Of a stretch of DNA of 64,000 nucleotides, positions 33,224-43,410 are shown one piece after another. Under the pieces are notes generated by a model. The model did no database searches. It had not been told where the DNA came from and saw nothing but the letters and a program-made list of their open reading frames with translations. The stretch is from assembly GCF_000412335.2 (NCBI RefSeq), contig NZ_KE161030.1:282014-346013 (forward strand). Reading direction: 5' to 3'. A program made the position numbers and the translations under genes. This DNA comes from Cedecea davisae DSM 4568. GTDB taxonomy: Bacteria > Pseudomonadota > Gammaproteobacteria > Enterobacterales > Enterobacteriaceae. Each line of letters starts with the position of its first letter. Position 1 is the stretch's first letter.

Positions 33224-33960
33224 TCTCGCGCCTCGACAATCACCACCGGGACGGAGAGCACGTAGCCTTCGCTGCGCACGGTTTTGATATAGGCCGGCGT
33301 TCGCGCGTCTTCATTCAGGCGCTGACGCACGCGGCTTACCAGCAGATCGATAGAACGCTCGAATAGCTCGGCGTCGCGGCCCTGCGTCAGGTTTAAAAGC
33401 TGATCCCGGGACAGCACGCGCTGAGGGTGATCCAGAAATACGCGCAGCAGGCGATATTCCGCGCCGCTAAGCGCGACAATGGTGCCCTGATGGTCAATCA
33501 GGTGGCGGGCTGAAGTATCAAGCTGCCATTCGCCGAAAGCGATGATCCGCCCGGCTTCGGTAACCTGCAAATTAGGCGGCAGGGCGCGGAAACGGCGCAG
33601 GATCGCCTTGATCCGTGCCAGCAGCTCGCGGGCGACAAAGGGTTTGACCACGTAGTCGTCGGCACCCATTTCCAGGCCGAGGATCCTGTCCGTATCTTCG
33701 TTTCTTGCGGTCAGCATCAGGATCGGCAGGTCTTTATGTTTGTCGCTGCGCAGCTGGCGGCACAGCGTCAGCCCGTCGTCGCCCGGCATCATGACGTCCA
33801 GCACCACTAAATCGACGTGCTGCTTATCCAGCGTCGCCCGCATCTCTTTACCGTTGGCCGCACCGCTAGCGCGGTAGCCGGACTTCTCCAGATAGCTGAC
33901 AATGAGTTCGCGAATGTCGCGGTCATCGTCCACAACGAGAATATGATCAATGTGTTCCAC
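33220..33960 (-). CDS. OmpR-family response regulator
   Basis: 246 residues: receiver domain with acidic pocket DDD (11-13), phospho-acceptor Asp55 (LVVLDVMMPG) and the Lys of VVKPF near 105; then a winged-helix trans_reg_C domain (about 140-240) with FERSIDLLVSRVRQRL as recognition helix. Close in type to KdpE/OmpR but no E. coli orthologue comes to mind. Cotranscribed with the kinase (4-bp overlap). Probable target sites are the tandem RATACA motifs upstream of the hydrolase and dipZ-like genes. Confidence 0.92.
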   Translation of the reverse strand: MEHIDHILVVDDDRDIRELIVSYLEKSGYRASGAANGKEMRATLDKQHVDLVVLDVMMPGDDGLTLCRQLRSDKHKDLPILMLTARNEDTDRILGLEMGADDYVVKPFVARELLARIKAILRRFRALPPNLQVTEAGRIIAFGEWQLDTSARHLIDHQGTIVALSGAEYRLLRVFLDHPQRVLSRDQLLNLTQGRDAELFERSIDLLVSRVRQRLNEDARTPAYIKTVRSEGYVLSVPVVIVEARE

Positions 33961-34040
33961 CTGGGGCTCCTGGCGCTAAAAAATGGGGGGCTGAAACCAG
34001 CATAGCCGCTCGCTGCGGAACGGCCGTGCTTCTTTTTGTA

Positions 34041-35024
34041 CTACAGCTTGCTGGCATCCACCACTGCCTTAACAAAGGCCTCCGGTGCTTCCTGCGGCGG
34101 GTTATGACCGATATTGCCGCTGAAGGTGCGGTGCTCGTACTTGCCGGTAAACTTTGCGGCATAGGCTTGCGGTGCAGGATGCGGCGCGCCGTTGTTATCC
34201 CCTTCGATGGTGATAGTCGGCACGCTGATGTTCGGCAGCGCCGCCAGCTTTTCCTCGTCTGCCGCGTATTTCTGCTCACCGTTTTCCAGCCCCTGACGCC
34301 AGCGATAATTACTTAACGTAATGGCGACGTGGTCCGGGTTATCCAGCGATTTGGCGCTGGTGTTAAACGTCTCGTCGCTGAACTTCCAGCCCGGAGAAGC
34401 CTGCTGCCAGATAAGTTTGGCGAAGTCGTGAGTATTCTGCGCATAGCCCGCCGCGCCGCGCGGAGTCGCGAAATAGAACTGATACCACCATTGCAGCTCG
34501 GCCTTCGGCGGCAGCGGTTTTTTGCCCGCCTGTTGGCTACTAATCAGATAGCCGCTGACCGAGACCAACGCTTTAACTCGCTCAGGGTGCAGCGCCGCGA
34601 CGATATCTGCGGTGCGTGCGCCCCAGTCATAACCGGCGAATACCGCCTGCCTGATATGCAGCGCGTCCATTAGCGCCAGGGTGTCGTCTGCAATCGCGAC
34701 CGGCTCGCCGTTACGTGGCGTGGTGGCCGAAAGGAAGCGAGTGCTGCCGAAGCCGCGCAGGTCAGGGACGATAACCCGGTAGCCCTGCTTCGCCAGCTCC
34801 GGCGCTACCGTGGCGAAGCTGTTGATGTCGTAGGGCCAGCCGTGCAGGAGAATAACCGGCTGGCCGTCTTTCGGGCCGAGGTCGACATAGCCGACGCTCA
34901 GCACGCCCGCATCGATCTGTTTTATCTGCTTTGAGTCAAAACCAGCAGCTTCCGCCTGGCAGGCGAAAACCACCGAGAGGAAAAGTGGAGCAATCAGTGC
35001 AGACAGGGTGAGTTTGTTGAACAT
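34041..35024 (-). CDS. Exported alpha/beta hydrolase (epoxide hydrolase / dehalogenase type)
   Basis: 327 residues. A signal peptide (about 1-27, ending AEA) predicts a periplasmic location. The alpha/beta-hydrolase core shows HGWPYD (61-66, oxyanion hole), PDLRGFGST and the nucleophile elbow GYDWGA with Asp123. An aspartate nucleophile is typical of epoxide hydrolases and haloalkane/fluoroacetate dehalogenases rather than esterases. The catalytic His is in NIGHNPPQEAP near the C-terminus. GGAG eight bases before the ATG. It lies 80 bp upstream of the response regulator gene. Natural substrate unknown. Confidence 0.85.
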   Translation of the reverse strand: MFNKLTLSALIAPLFLSVVFACQAEAAGFDSKQIKQIDAGVLSVGYVDLGPKDGQPVILLHGWPYDINSFATVAPELAKQGYRVIVPDLRGFGSTRFLSATTPRNGEPVAIADDTLALMDALHIRQAVFAGYDWGARTADIVAALHPERVKALVSVSGYLISSQQAGKKPLPPKAELQWWYQFYFATPRGAAGYAQNTHDFAKLIWQQASPGWKFSDETFNTSAKSLDNPDHVAITLSNYRWRQGLENGEQKYAADEEKLAALPNISVPTITIEGDNNGAPHPAPQAYAAKFTGKYEHRTFSGNIGHNPPQEAPEAFVKAVVDASKL

Positions 35025-35136
35025 GATGTTTTCTCCGAAGCCGTAACAAAGTGTTTGGCTATCACATCATGGGATTGTAGGCGGCGTGTTTTCCAAACCA
35101 CCCTTTTTGCATGGCGGCGTATCTGGCCGGGTTCTG

Positions 35137-35152
35137 GATACAGTGTGATACA
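35137..35152 (-). promoter_or_regulatory. Tandem motif GATACA-GTGT-GATACA upstream of hydrolase gene
   Basis: A perfect direct repeat with 10-bp period, 112 bp upstream of the hydrolase ATG and upstream of a plausible minus-strand TACAAT -10. It matches the 31902 motif in sequence, orientation and distance to the start codon. Confidence 0.6.
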
Positions 35153-35166
35153 AAGCGGTTTGTTTT

Positions 35167-35204
35167 CCCCCTCGCCCCTTTGGGGAGAGGGCCGGGGTGA
35201 GGGG
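35167..35204. repeat. REP-like palindromic element
   Basis: CCCCCTCGCCCC-TTT-GGGGAGAGGG followed by CCGGGGTGAGGGG; same family as 38145-38292. It lies between the hydrolase promoter and the lsrK stop and may terminate lsrK or protect its 3' end. Confidence 0.75.
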
Positions 35205-35209
35205 AAAGA

Positions 35210-36790
35210 TTACACCGGCGTTCTTGGCGCAAGCCCCGGAGCCTGCCACATCGAGGTCGTTAAGCCGCTGTCCACCAACGTCAACTGGTCGGCATAAACC
35301 TTCTGCCATTTGTGTTTCATTTCGTTGTACAGTTCGCGGTGCTCCGGATTTGGCGTGAATTCGCGCTGCCACTGCACCAGGCTTTCTCCCGTAGCGGCCA
35401 GCGAGTCAAACAGCCCGGCCCCCACGCCCGCCGCAATGGCGCAGCCTAATGCCGTTGCCTCTTTAACCACCGGAACGCGAACCGGCAGCCCGGTTACGTC
35501 GCTAAGGATCTGGCTCCAGAGCGCACCTTTTGAGCCGCCTCCGGCAAACACCAGCGAATCAAATTTTACCCCTGAAAATCCGGATATTTGTTCGAGATTG
35601 CAGGCCGAAACAATTGCCGCATTCTCTTCAAGCGCGCGGAACAGCGTCGCCTTGTTGCATTTCTCAGGGTCAATGGAGAGGTTAATAAACGACGGCGCGG
35701 CGTGATACCACTGCTTGAAATGCATCGCGTCGGAGAAAATCGGCATCACGCCGTGGGAGCCTGCCGGAACGCGGCTGGCCATCTCTTCCATCAGGGCGTA
35801 AGTGTCTACGCCCAGCCGCTCGGCCAGCAGCTTTTCTTCCGCGCAGAAGGCGTCCCGGAACCAGCGCATCGTCAGGCCGGTAAAGAAGCTGATGGACTCC
35901 GCCTGCACCATATTTTGGATGACGTGCGGGTTAATGCGGATGTTCATTTCCGGATCGGTTTTGATCGCCGGAAGGTTAACCACCTGCTGCCAAAAAGTCC
36001 CGCCCAGCACCGCGGTTTGCCCCGCTCTGACAATGCCCAGCCCGAGGCACCCAAGCTGCACGTCGCCGCCGCCCATCACTACCGGCGTGCCTTTCAGCAG
36101 GCCGCTTTCCTCTGCCGCCTGTTGCGTCACGCCGCCAAGCACCGTCCCGGTTTCTTTCACCGGGGAAAGAATATCTGCCCGCAGCCCGGCCATATCCAGC
36201 AGCGCGGGGCGCCAGTCTCTGGTCGCCAGATCAAGCATGCCGGTGGTGCCAGCATTAGAAGGATCAACGGCCAGCTCGCCGGAGAGTCTGGCCGCCAGCC
36301 AGTCGCTGATCATCGTGACGGTTGCGGCGTTGCGATAAATATCCGGGCGATGATGAGCCAGCCACAGCAGGCGCGGCATGGCGCTCAGGGCAAGCGTCTG
36401 GCCGGAAACGTGATACACCTCGGACTCAAACCGGAAGTCGTGGATCTCTTTAAGCTCGCTGACCTCGCGGCTGGCGCGGGCATCAACGTTGGCGCAGGCC
36501 CAGATAGGTTCACCGCCGCTGTCGTACAGCACGATCCCTTCGCGCATGGAACAGCAGGAAACCGCGCTAATCGCGGCGGAGGAAAGATTGGCTTTATGCA
36601 ACGCTTCGCGAATGCAGCGGCAGGTTAGCTGCCAGTTGACGGCAAGATCGAACTCCATAGAGCCCGGCACATTATCCACGCTGAGATGCTTCCACTCTGC
36701 CTGGCCGACGGCAATCTGCTGGCCTGCGGTATCGAAGATAACGGCGCGAATGCTGCCCGTCCCGGCGTCCAGTGCAAGTAAATAACTCAT
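35210..36790 (-). CDS. lsrK: Autoinducer-2 kinase LsrK
   Basis: FGGY-family kinase that phosphorylates the AI-2 precursor DPD in the cytosol, trapping it. It has 526 residues from the ATG at 36790; homology to E. coli LsrK runs full length ([17 protein letters not shown] at the start, [13 protein letters not shown] mid-protein, [14 protein letters not shown] near residue 435). Of two ATGs six bases apart, the second (36790) has AGAGG at the better distance; the first is at 36796. Divergent from lsrFG, while lsrR and lsrACDB that normally lie between are missing. Confidence 0.94.
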   Translation of the reverse strand: MSYLLALDAGTGSIRAVIFDTAGQQIAVGQAEWKHLSVDNVPGSMEFDLAVNWQLTCRCIREALHKANLSSAAISAVSCCSMREGIVLYDSGGEPIWACANVDARASREVSELKEIHDFRFESEVYHVSGQTLALSAMPRLLWLAHHRPDIYRNAATVTMISDWLAARLSGELAVDPSNAGTTGMLDLATRDWRPALLDMAGLRADILSPVKETGTVLGGVTQQAAEESGLLKGTPVVMGGGDVQLGCLGLGIVRAGQTAVLGGTFWQQVVNLPAIKTDPEMNIRINPHVIQNMVQAESISFFTGLTMRWFRDAFCAEEKLLAERLGVDTYALMEEMASRVPAGSHGVMPIFSDAMHFKQWYHAAPSFINLSIDPEKCNKATLFRALEENAAIVSACNLEQISGFSGVKFDSLVFAGGGSKGALWSQILSDVTGLPVRVPVVKEATALGCAIAAGVGAGLFDSLAATGESLVQWQREFTPNPEHRELYNEMKHKWQKVYADQLTLVDSGLTTSMWQAPGLAPRTPV

Positions 36791-36913
36791 TAGCATGCCT
36801 CTTGCGTCATCCGTTCAATAGATAAACTCTTAGCCATAGCGAGCGATCTGACCGATCTATTTGAATGTTTTGTGATCGCTGCACGGTTGCAATCGCCGAT
36901 CCATGACTAAGTT

Positions 36914-36937
36914 TTTGAACACTATCTGTTATTCAAA
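36914..36937. promoter_or_regulatory. Possible remnant LsrR operator between lsrK and lsrF
   Basis: Imperfect palindrome TTTGAACA ... TGTTATTCAAA, 24 bp before the lsrF ATG. It resembles TGAACA-type half-sites I associate with LsrR. The whole 36791-36960 gap is only 170 bp and shows no leftover lsrR or lsrB coding sequence. Confidence 0.3.
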
Positions 36938-36960
36938 GACGAATTCCGGGAGAGGACATC

Positions 36961-37851
36961 ATGGCAGATCTGGATGACATCAAAGACGGAAAAGACTTCG
37001 GCATTGGCCGTCCGCAGGAGAACCGGGCCTTTTACCTGAAGGGTAGCGGCGCGCTGGACTGGGGCATGCAGTCGCGGCTGGCGCGCATTTTCAATCCGGA
37101 CACCGGGCGCACCGTGATGCTGGCTTTTGACCACGGCTATTTTCAGGGGCCGACCACCGGGCTGGAACGTATCGACCTGTCCATCGCCCCGCTGTTTCCT
37201 GAAACCGATGTGCTGATGTGTACCCGCGGCATCCTGCGCAGCGTAGTGCCTCCGGCCACCAACAAACCCGTGGTGCTTAGGGCTTCCGGCGGGAACTCAA
37301 TTCTTAGCGAGCTCTCTCGCGAGAGCGTGGCCGTCACTATGGAAGATGCGCTGCGCCTGAACGCCTGCGCGGTGGCGGCGCAAATTTATATTGGCAGCGA
37401 ATATGAGCACCAGTCGATCAACAACATCATCAAGCTGGTGGATGAAGGAACCCGCTACGGCATTCCTACGCTGGCGGTTACCGGCGTAGGCAAAGAGATG
37501 ACGCGTGACGCCCGCTATTTTTCGCTGGCGAGCCGCATTGCGGCTGAGCTTGGCGCGCAGTTCGTGAAAACCTACTTTGTAGAAGAAGGCTTTGAGAAAG
37601 TAGCGGCCAGTTGCCCGGTGCCGATAGTCATCGCCGGAGGCAAAAAGCTGCCGGAGCTGGAAGCGCTGGAGATGTGCTTTAAGGCGATAGACCAGGGCGC
37701 GTCCGGCGTGGATATGGGGCGCAATATCTTCCAGTCAGAAGCCCCGCTCGCCATGCTACAGGCGGTGAAAAAGGTGGTTCACGAAAACTTTTCCGCCCGG
37801 GAGGCTTATCAGCTATGGCTTGAAGCAAAACATCAGGGAGTGAAAGCATGA
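36961..37851 (+). CDS. lsrF: 3-hydroxy-5-phosphonooxypentane-2,4-dione thiolase LsrF
   Basis: Class I aldolase-fold enzyme that transfers an acetyl group from isomerised phospho-AI-2 to CoA, ending AI-2 breakdown. It has 296 residues, near the E. coli 291; [13 protein letters not shown] matches its start and the catalytic lysine region [13 protein letters not shown] is at about residues 219-231. GGGAGAGGA precedes the ATG. It overlaps lsrG by 4 bp. In E. coli it is preceded by lsrACDB; here it is the first gene. Confidence 0.95.
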   Translation: MADLDDIKDGKDFGIGRPQENRAFYLKGSGALDWGMQSRLARIFNPDTGRTVMLAFDHGYFQGPTTGLERIDLSIAPLFPETDVLMCTRGILRSVVPPATNKPVVLRASGGNSILSELSRESVAVTMEDALRLNACAVAAQIYIGSEYEHQSINNIIKLVDEGTRYGIPTLAVTGVGKEMTRDARYFSLASRIAAELGAQFVKTYFVEEGFEKVAASCPVPIVIAGGKKLPELEALEMCFKAIDQGASGVDMGRNIFQSEAPLAMLQAVKKVVHENFSAREAYQLWLEAKHQGVKA

Positions 37852-38138
37852 ACGTGACGCTGGTAGAGATAAACATTAAGCCCGAACGCGTGGACGAGTT
37901 TCTGGAAGTGTTCCGCGCCAATCACGAAGGGGCGATTAAAGAGCCGGGAAACCTGCGTTTTGACGTGTTGCAGGACCCGGAAGTTGCCACGAGGTTTTTT
38001 ATTTACGAAGCTTATCAGGATGACGACGCGGTGCTGGCGCATAAGAAAACCCCGCACTATCTGGCCTGCGTTGAGAAGCTGGATGAGATGATGTCGGAGC
38101 CGCGTAAGAAGCGGAGTTTTATCGGACTGCTGCCTTAA
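37848..38138 (+). CDS. lsrG: (4S)-4-hydroxy-5-phosphonooxypentane-2,3-dione isomerase LsrG
   Basis: ABM-fold enzyme that isomerises phospho-AI-2 to the LsrF substrate. It has 96 residues, as in E. coli, with conserved [11 protein letters not shown] (41-51) and [14 protein letters not shown]. Translationally coupled to lsrF by the ATGA overlap. Followed immediately by the palindromic repeat array at 38145. Confidence 0.95.
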   Translation: MNVTLVEINIKPERVDEFLEVFRANHEGAIKEPGNLRFDVLQDPEVATRFFIYEAYQDDDAVLAHKKTPHYLACVEKLDEMMSEPRKKRSFIGLLP

Positions 38139-38144
38139 GGGCTG

Positions 38145-38292
38145 CCCCTCACCCTGGCCCTCTCCCCGGAGGGGAGAGGGGATAAACAAAGAGGACACTG
38201 AATACGCCCTCTCCCCGGAGGGGAGAGGGGATAAAGCAAAGTGGGAGCTGAAAACTCCCTCTCCCTTTCAGGGAGAGGGTTGGGGTGAGGGT
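38145..38292. repeat. BIME-like array of three palindromic repeats
   Basis: Three hairpins at 38158-38181, 38207-38230 and 38257-38279, each CCCTCTCCC...GGGAGAGGG, spaced 49 and 50 bp apart. The two spacers are related (ATAAACAAAGAGG... and ATAAAGCAAAGTGG...). The array is bounded by inverted outer tails (CCCTCACCCTGG on the left, TTGGGGTGAGGG on the right), the layout of a bacterial interspersed mosaic element. It sits between convergent lsrG and patA. Confidence 0.85.
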
Positions 38293-38295
38293 CAA

Positions 38296-39792
<1,497 letters not shown>

Positions 39793-39899
39793 TTAAATAT
39801 CATGCTGTGCAATAATTAATCACATCGGATTACATTTTGCGTGCTTTCCTGCTGTCGGAATTTGCAGCAGGAAGCGCTGAAGTTCACCTCTATGCACTG

Positions 39900-40628
39900 T
39901 TAAGGTGCAGAGTTTTCCATCCGGTGCTCACCGGCAACCAGCGCAGCGCGGTCGAAGCTGCGCTCAATGACGCCGTTTGCCATAAACGCCGCGCGGTCGG
40001 ACATGTGGGCAATCACATCCGCATCGTGGCTGACCAGCAAATAGGTCATGCCGTGCTGCTGTTTCAGGCGGTTTAGCAGGTTAAGAATTTCGGCCTGTAC
40101 CGACATATCCAGCGCCGATGTTGGCTCGTCCAGTAGCAGAATTTTTGGGCGCAACAGCAGCGCTCTGGCAATCGCCACACGCTGGCGCTGGCCGCCGGAA
40201 AGCTGATGCGGGTAGCGTTTAGCCGCGTCCGCCGGGAGGCCCACCTGGCTTAATGCTTCTTCCACCCGCGCCTCAATATTGCTCTCCCCGTGGATCTTCA
40301 GCGGCTCGGCCAGCGTGCGCCAGAGCGTGTGATTCGGGTGCAGCGAGGCATAAGGGTCCTGAAAAACCATCTGTACATCCCGGCGCAGCGCACCTTGAAA
40401 ACGTTTGCCGGGAGCGATGTTGTTACCCAGCAGCGCCACGGAACCGTGCCACTCGCGCTGTAGACCGGCAAGCACGCGCAGAATAGTCGATTTTCCGCAG
40501 CCGGAAGCGCCTATCAGGCTAAAGGTTTCCCCTTGCTCAACCTCAAAACTGGCACCGGCCACGGCGGTTTTTACGCCGCCTTTTGCCGCAAACTGTACGT
40601 TCAGGACGCTGACATTAACGAGTGCCAT
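39900..40628 (-). CDS. ABC transporter ATP-binding protein (peptide/nickel type, F-like)
   Basis: Cytosolic ATPase subunit of a five-gene importer. 242 residues from the ATG at 40628, which has GGAG six bases upstream; a slightly longer frame exists. Walker A GASGCGKST, Q-loop QMVFQDPYASLHP, signature LSGGQRQRVAIARAL, Walker B ILLLDEPTSALD, H-loop VSHDAD. Shorter than OppF/DppF, like NikE. Overlaps the previous gene by 14 bp. Last gene of the operon; substrate unknown. Confidence 0.92.
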   Translation of the reverse strand: MALVNVSVLNVQFAAKGGVKTAVAGASFEVEQGETFSLIGASGCGKSTILRVLAGLQREWHGSVALLGNNIAPGKRFQGALRRDVQMVFQDPYASLHPNHTLWRTLAEPLKIHGESNIEARVEEALSQVGLPADAAKRYPHQLSGGQRQRVAIARALLLRPKILLLDEPTSALDMSVQAEILNLLNRLKQQHGMTYLLVSHDADVIAHMSDRAAFMANGVIERSFDRAALVAGEHRMENSAP

Positions 40629-41448
40629 TCGTTTCTCCTTGCTGGAATTCACCGCGGTTTAGCGTCGGCAGCATATGCCCATAAGTGTCCGCATTCGGGC
40701 GGCAGGTCCAGAGCGTTCTGGTGTAAGGATGCTCTGCCTGCGGTAGCTTGCCGGCGGCCATTTCATCCACCTTCTGGCCCTGATACATCACCAGAACGCG
40801 CTGGCAATGTTCAGCCACCAGAGGCAGGTCATGGCTGATTAGCAGGAGTGCCATCTGCCGCTGCTCGCACTGTGCTACGAGTAACTCAAGGATCTGGTTA
40901 CGCAGGCGCGCGTCCAGCGCCGAGGTGGGTTCGTCGGCAATCAGCACTTTAGGGTTGTTAGCAAGCGCGATGGCAATCATCACGCGCTGACCCATGCCGC
41001 CGGACAGCTCACCAGGGTAGCGCGCGAGTACCGCATCCGGCAGGCCAACGGAGCGCACCAGCTCGTGGCAACGCTCGCGGCGCTCTGCGGAAGACAATTT
41101 CTGATGCAGGCGCAGCGCTTCGTCGATTTGCTGCGCCACGTTTTTCACCGGGTTCAGCGCATAGCGCGGGTCTTGCAGCACCATCGAAATCTCGCTCCCG
41201 CGCAGTTGGTTCCAGGCGCGGGCATTCATATCCAGCAGATCATGCCCCAGCAGGTTTAATTGCTCCGCACTCACCTTGCCGGGCTTACGCACCAGGCCCA
41301 TTAGCGCTCTGGCGGTCATTGATTTGCCGGAGCCAGATTCGCCCACCAGCGCCAGGCGTTCGTTGCCCAGCGTAAAAGAGAGGTTGCTGACCACACGGCT
41401 GCCCGGATAGTCGATATTCAGCCCCGAAACGCTAATTCTGTTAGTCAT
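40615..41448 (-). CDS. ABC transporter ATP-binding protein (peptide/nickel type, D-like)
   Basis: 277 residues from the ATG at 41448 (MTNRISVSGL). Walker A GESGSGKS, LQDPRYALNP Q-loop, signature LSGGMGQRVMIAIAL, Walker B VLIADEPTSALD, and the C-terminal oligopeptide-transporter extension (AEHPYTRTLW). Partner of the neighbouring ATPase. Overlaps the permease gene by 8 bp and the next ATPase gene by 14 bp, so the operon is tightly coupled. Confidence 0.92.
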   Translation of the reverse strand: MTNRISVSGLNIDYPGSRVVSNLSFTLGNERLALVGESGSGKSMTARALMGLVRKPGKVSAEQLNLLGHDLLDMNARAWNQLRGSEISMVLQDPRYALNPVKNVAQQIDEALRLHQKLSSAERRERCHELVRSVGLPDAVLARYPGELSGGMGQRVMIAIALANNPKVLIADEPTSALDARLRNQILELLVAQCEQRQMALLLISHDLPLVAEHCQRVLVMYQGQKVDEMAAGKLPQAEHPYTRTLWTCRPNADTYGHMLPTLNRGEFQQGETNGTR

Positions 41449-42274
41449 GTTGCGGCTCCAGTACATCACGCAGGCCGTCGCCCAGCAGATTAAAGGCCAG
41501 GCTGCTCAGCAGAATGGCGGTGCCCGGGATTGCGGCAATCCACCACTGGTCGAAAATGACCTGCATGCCGTCGGCAATCATCGCGCCCCATTCCGACATC
41601 GGCGGGCGAGCGCCCAGGCCGAGGAAGCCAAGCCCGGCGGCTGCCAGAATAATTCCCGCCAGATCCAGCGCCAGGCGCACGATGGCCGACGGCAGGCAAA
41701 GCGGCAGAATATGGCCGCCCAGCAGGCGTAATCCTTTAATGCCCATCATCTCGGCGGCGGCGAGATAGTCGCTATGGCGCAGCCGCTGAATTTCGCTTCG
41801 GGCCTGACGTGCGTAGGCAGGCAAGGTGGTCAAAGCCAGCGCCAGCGCGCCGTTAACCAGCCCTGGCCCGAGCATCGCCACGAAAGCAAAAGCCAGAATC
41901 AGGCGCGGCATCGACATCACCACGTCGGTAAAGCGCATCAGGATCCGCTCAAGCCAGCCGCCGTAATAGCCGGAAAGAATACCGATAAGCAGGCCCACCG
42001 GCAGGGTAATGACCGTGACCAGCAGCACCAGGCCAAGCGCCGGACGGGTGCCGTACAGCAGGCGAGAAAGCAGGTCGCGGCCGTAGCTGTCCGTGCCCAG
42101 CAAATGATGGGCGTTCGGGGCCTGAAGGCGAGCCGCAGCGTCCTGCCAGTTGGGATCAAACGGGGCCAGCAGCGGGGCAAAAATCGCGATAAGCACCAGC
42201 ACGGCGATAATCAGCAGCCCGCTGAGGGCGGCCGGGGAGCGCAGCATGCGTCGCAGAAAAAGAGAAGACGGCAT
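41441..42274 (-). CDS. ABC transporter permease (DppC/NikC type)
   Basis: Inner-membrane permease of 277 residues with about six helices and the N-terminal OppC_N segment. The EAA-like coupling loop (EIQRLRHSDYLAAAEMMGIKGLRLLGGHILP) is at about residues 165-198; LLGTDSYGRDLLSRLLYG near residue 57 is typical for C-type subunits. Its ATG shares a base with the stop of the upstream permease (TAATG). Confidence 0.93.
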   Translation of the reverse strand: MPSSLFLRRMLRSPAALSGLLIIAVLVLIAIFAPLLAPFDPNWQDAAARLQAPNAHHLLGTDSYGRDLLSRLLYGTRPALGLVLLVTVITLPVGLLIGILSGYYGGWLERILMRFTDVVMSMPRLILAFAFVAMLGPGLVNGALALALTTLPAYARQARSEIQRLRHSDYLAAAEMMGIKGLRLLGGHILPLCLPSAIVRLALDLAGIILAAAGLGFLGLGARPPMSEWGAMIADGMQVIFDQWWIAAIPGTAILLSSLAFNLLGDGLRDVLEPQHD

Positions 42275-43317
42275 TAGCGGATCCTCGGGTCGGTGGCACG
42301 CACCAGAATGTCGGTCAGGTTATTGATAATCACAAACGACACGCCAATCACCAGCGTACCGCCCATGATGGCGGTAGTATCACCGGCAAACAGCGCGGTA
42401 GTGAGATAGCGGCCAATGCCCGGCCAGGAGAAGACGGTTTCCGTCAGCACCGCGCCTTCGAGCATGCTGGTATAGGCGAGGGCGATAACGGTAAGCAGCG
42501 TGCCGCGAATATTCGGCAGCACGTGGCGGAACAGGATGGCCATATCACCGGCGCCCTTGGCGCGTGCCAGGGTGATGTACTCTTTGTTCATTTCGCTCAG
42601 GCAGGCGGTGCGCGTCAGGCGCGTAATGCTGGCAAGCGAGTAATAGGCCAGCAGCAGCACCGGCAAAATCATGTGGCTGACGGCGTTGATAAGCGCGCCT
42701 TTGTCGCCGGAAAGCCAGGTATCGATCAGCACGAAGCCGGTTTTGGCTTCGACGCTGTACTGGTAAATATCGTCCAGCCTGCCGGGGCCAGAGCTCCATT
42801 GCAGGCGGGCATAAAATAACGCCAGCATCAGCAACCCTAACCAGAAAATGGGCACCGAGTTGCCGAGCAGGGTAAAGGTGCGAACCGCCAAATCCCACGG
42901 TGAACCGGCAAAGCGCGCGCAGAGCACGCCAAACAGCACGCCGAGTACGCTACCGATAATCAGCGCCAGAGTAGCCAGCTCCAGGGTCGCGGGGAAGGCG
43001 GCAAGCAGGTCATGCAGCACCGGCTGGCCGGTGGAGCTTGCCGTGCCTAAATCACCATGGGCGAGGTTCACCAGATAGTGCCAGAACTGGACGGGAAGCG
43101 ATTGATCCAGCCCGAGCTGGTGGCGAACCTGATCGTAAGTGGACTGGCTGGCGTGATCGCCGACAATTTGCAGCACCCGGTCGACCGGTGAAAGGGCGGA
43201 CAAAGCGAAGGTGATGAGCAGCAGGCCGAGCAGGGTAAGAGCGAGGGTAAATATTCCCTGCAACAGGGTTAGCAGCGGTCGCCGCAGGCGGTGCGACGAA
43301 GGCGAAACTTCGGACAT
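42274..43317 (-). CDS. ABC transporter permease (DppB/NikB type)
   Basis: 347-residue permease. N-terminal helix, periplasmic loop with SPVDRVLQIVGDHAS, five further helices, coupling loop with KEYITLARAKGAGDMAILFRHVLPN near residue 245, and a C-terminal NLTDILVRATDPRIR end typical for B-type subunits. It is separated from the upstream substrate-binding protein gene by a palindromic repeat. Confidence 0.93.
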   Translation of the reverse strand: MSEVSPSSHRLRRPLLTLLQGIFTLALTLLGLLLITFALSALSPVDRVLQIVGDHASQSTYDQVRHQLGLDQSLPVQFWHYLVNLAHGDLGTASSTGQPVLHDLLAAFPATLELATLALIIGSVLGVLFGVLCARFAGSPWDLAVRTFTLLGNSVPIFWLGLLMLALFYARLQWSSGPGRLDDIYQYSVEAKTGFVLIDTWLSGDKGALINAVSHMILPVLLLAYYSLASITRLTRTACLSEMNKEYITLARAKGAGDMAILFRHVLPNIRGTLLTVIALAYTSMLEGAVLTETVFSWPGIGRYLTTALFAGDTTAIMGGTLVIGVSFVIINNLTDILVRATDPRIR

Positions 43318-43351
43318 GGGGTACTCTTTTTATGCGCTGAGGGTAATAAAA

Positions 43352-43410
43352 CCCTCACCCCGCCCTCTCCCGGTCAGGAAGAGGGGAACAATCTGGGTAG
43401 AGTGAGGGTT
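43352..43410. repeat. REP-like element inside the ABC transporter operon
   Basis: CCCTCACCCCGCCCTCTCCC-GGTCAG-GAAGAGGGG with a distal GAGTGAGGGTT tail. It lies between the binding-protein gene (upstream) and the permease genes. In other operons such placement lets the binding protein be made in excess by protecting or terminating the upstream message. Confidence 0.75.

Noticed and set aside
35588-36628. 346-codon open frame antisense to lsrK
   Set aside because: Same codon-bias shadow; the sense strand is full-length LsrK.
36842-36900. CRP site before lsrF
   Set aside because: TGTGATCGCTGCACG has one good half-site only; the other half mismatches.
38145-38292. CRISPR-like regular array
   Set aside because: Only three units, the repeats are strong palindromes, spacers resemble each other, and there are no cas genes. 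A mosaic palindromic element fits better.
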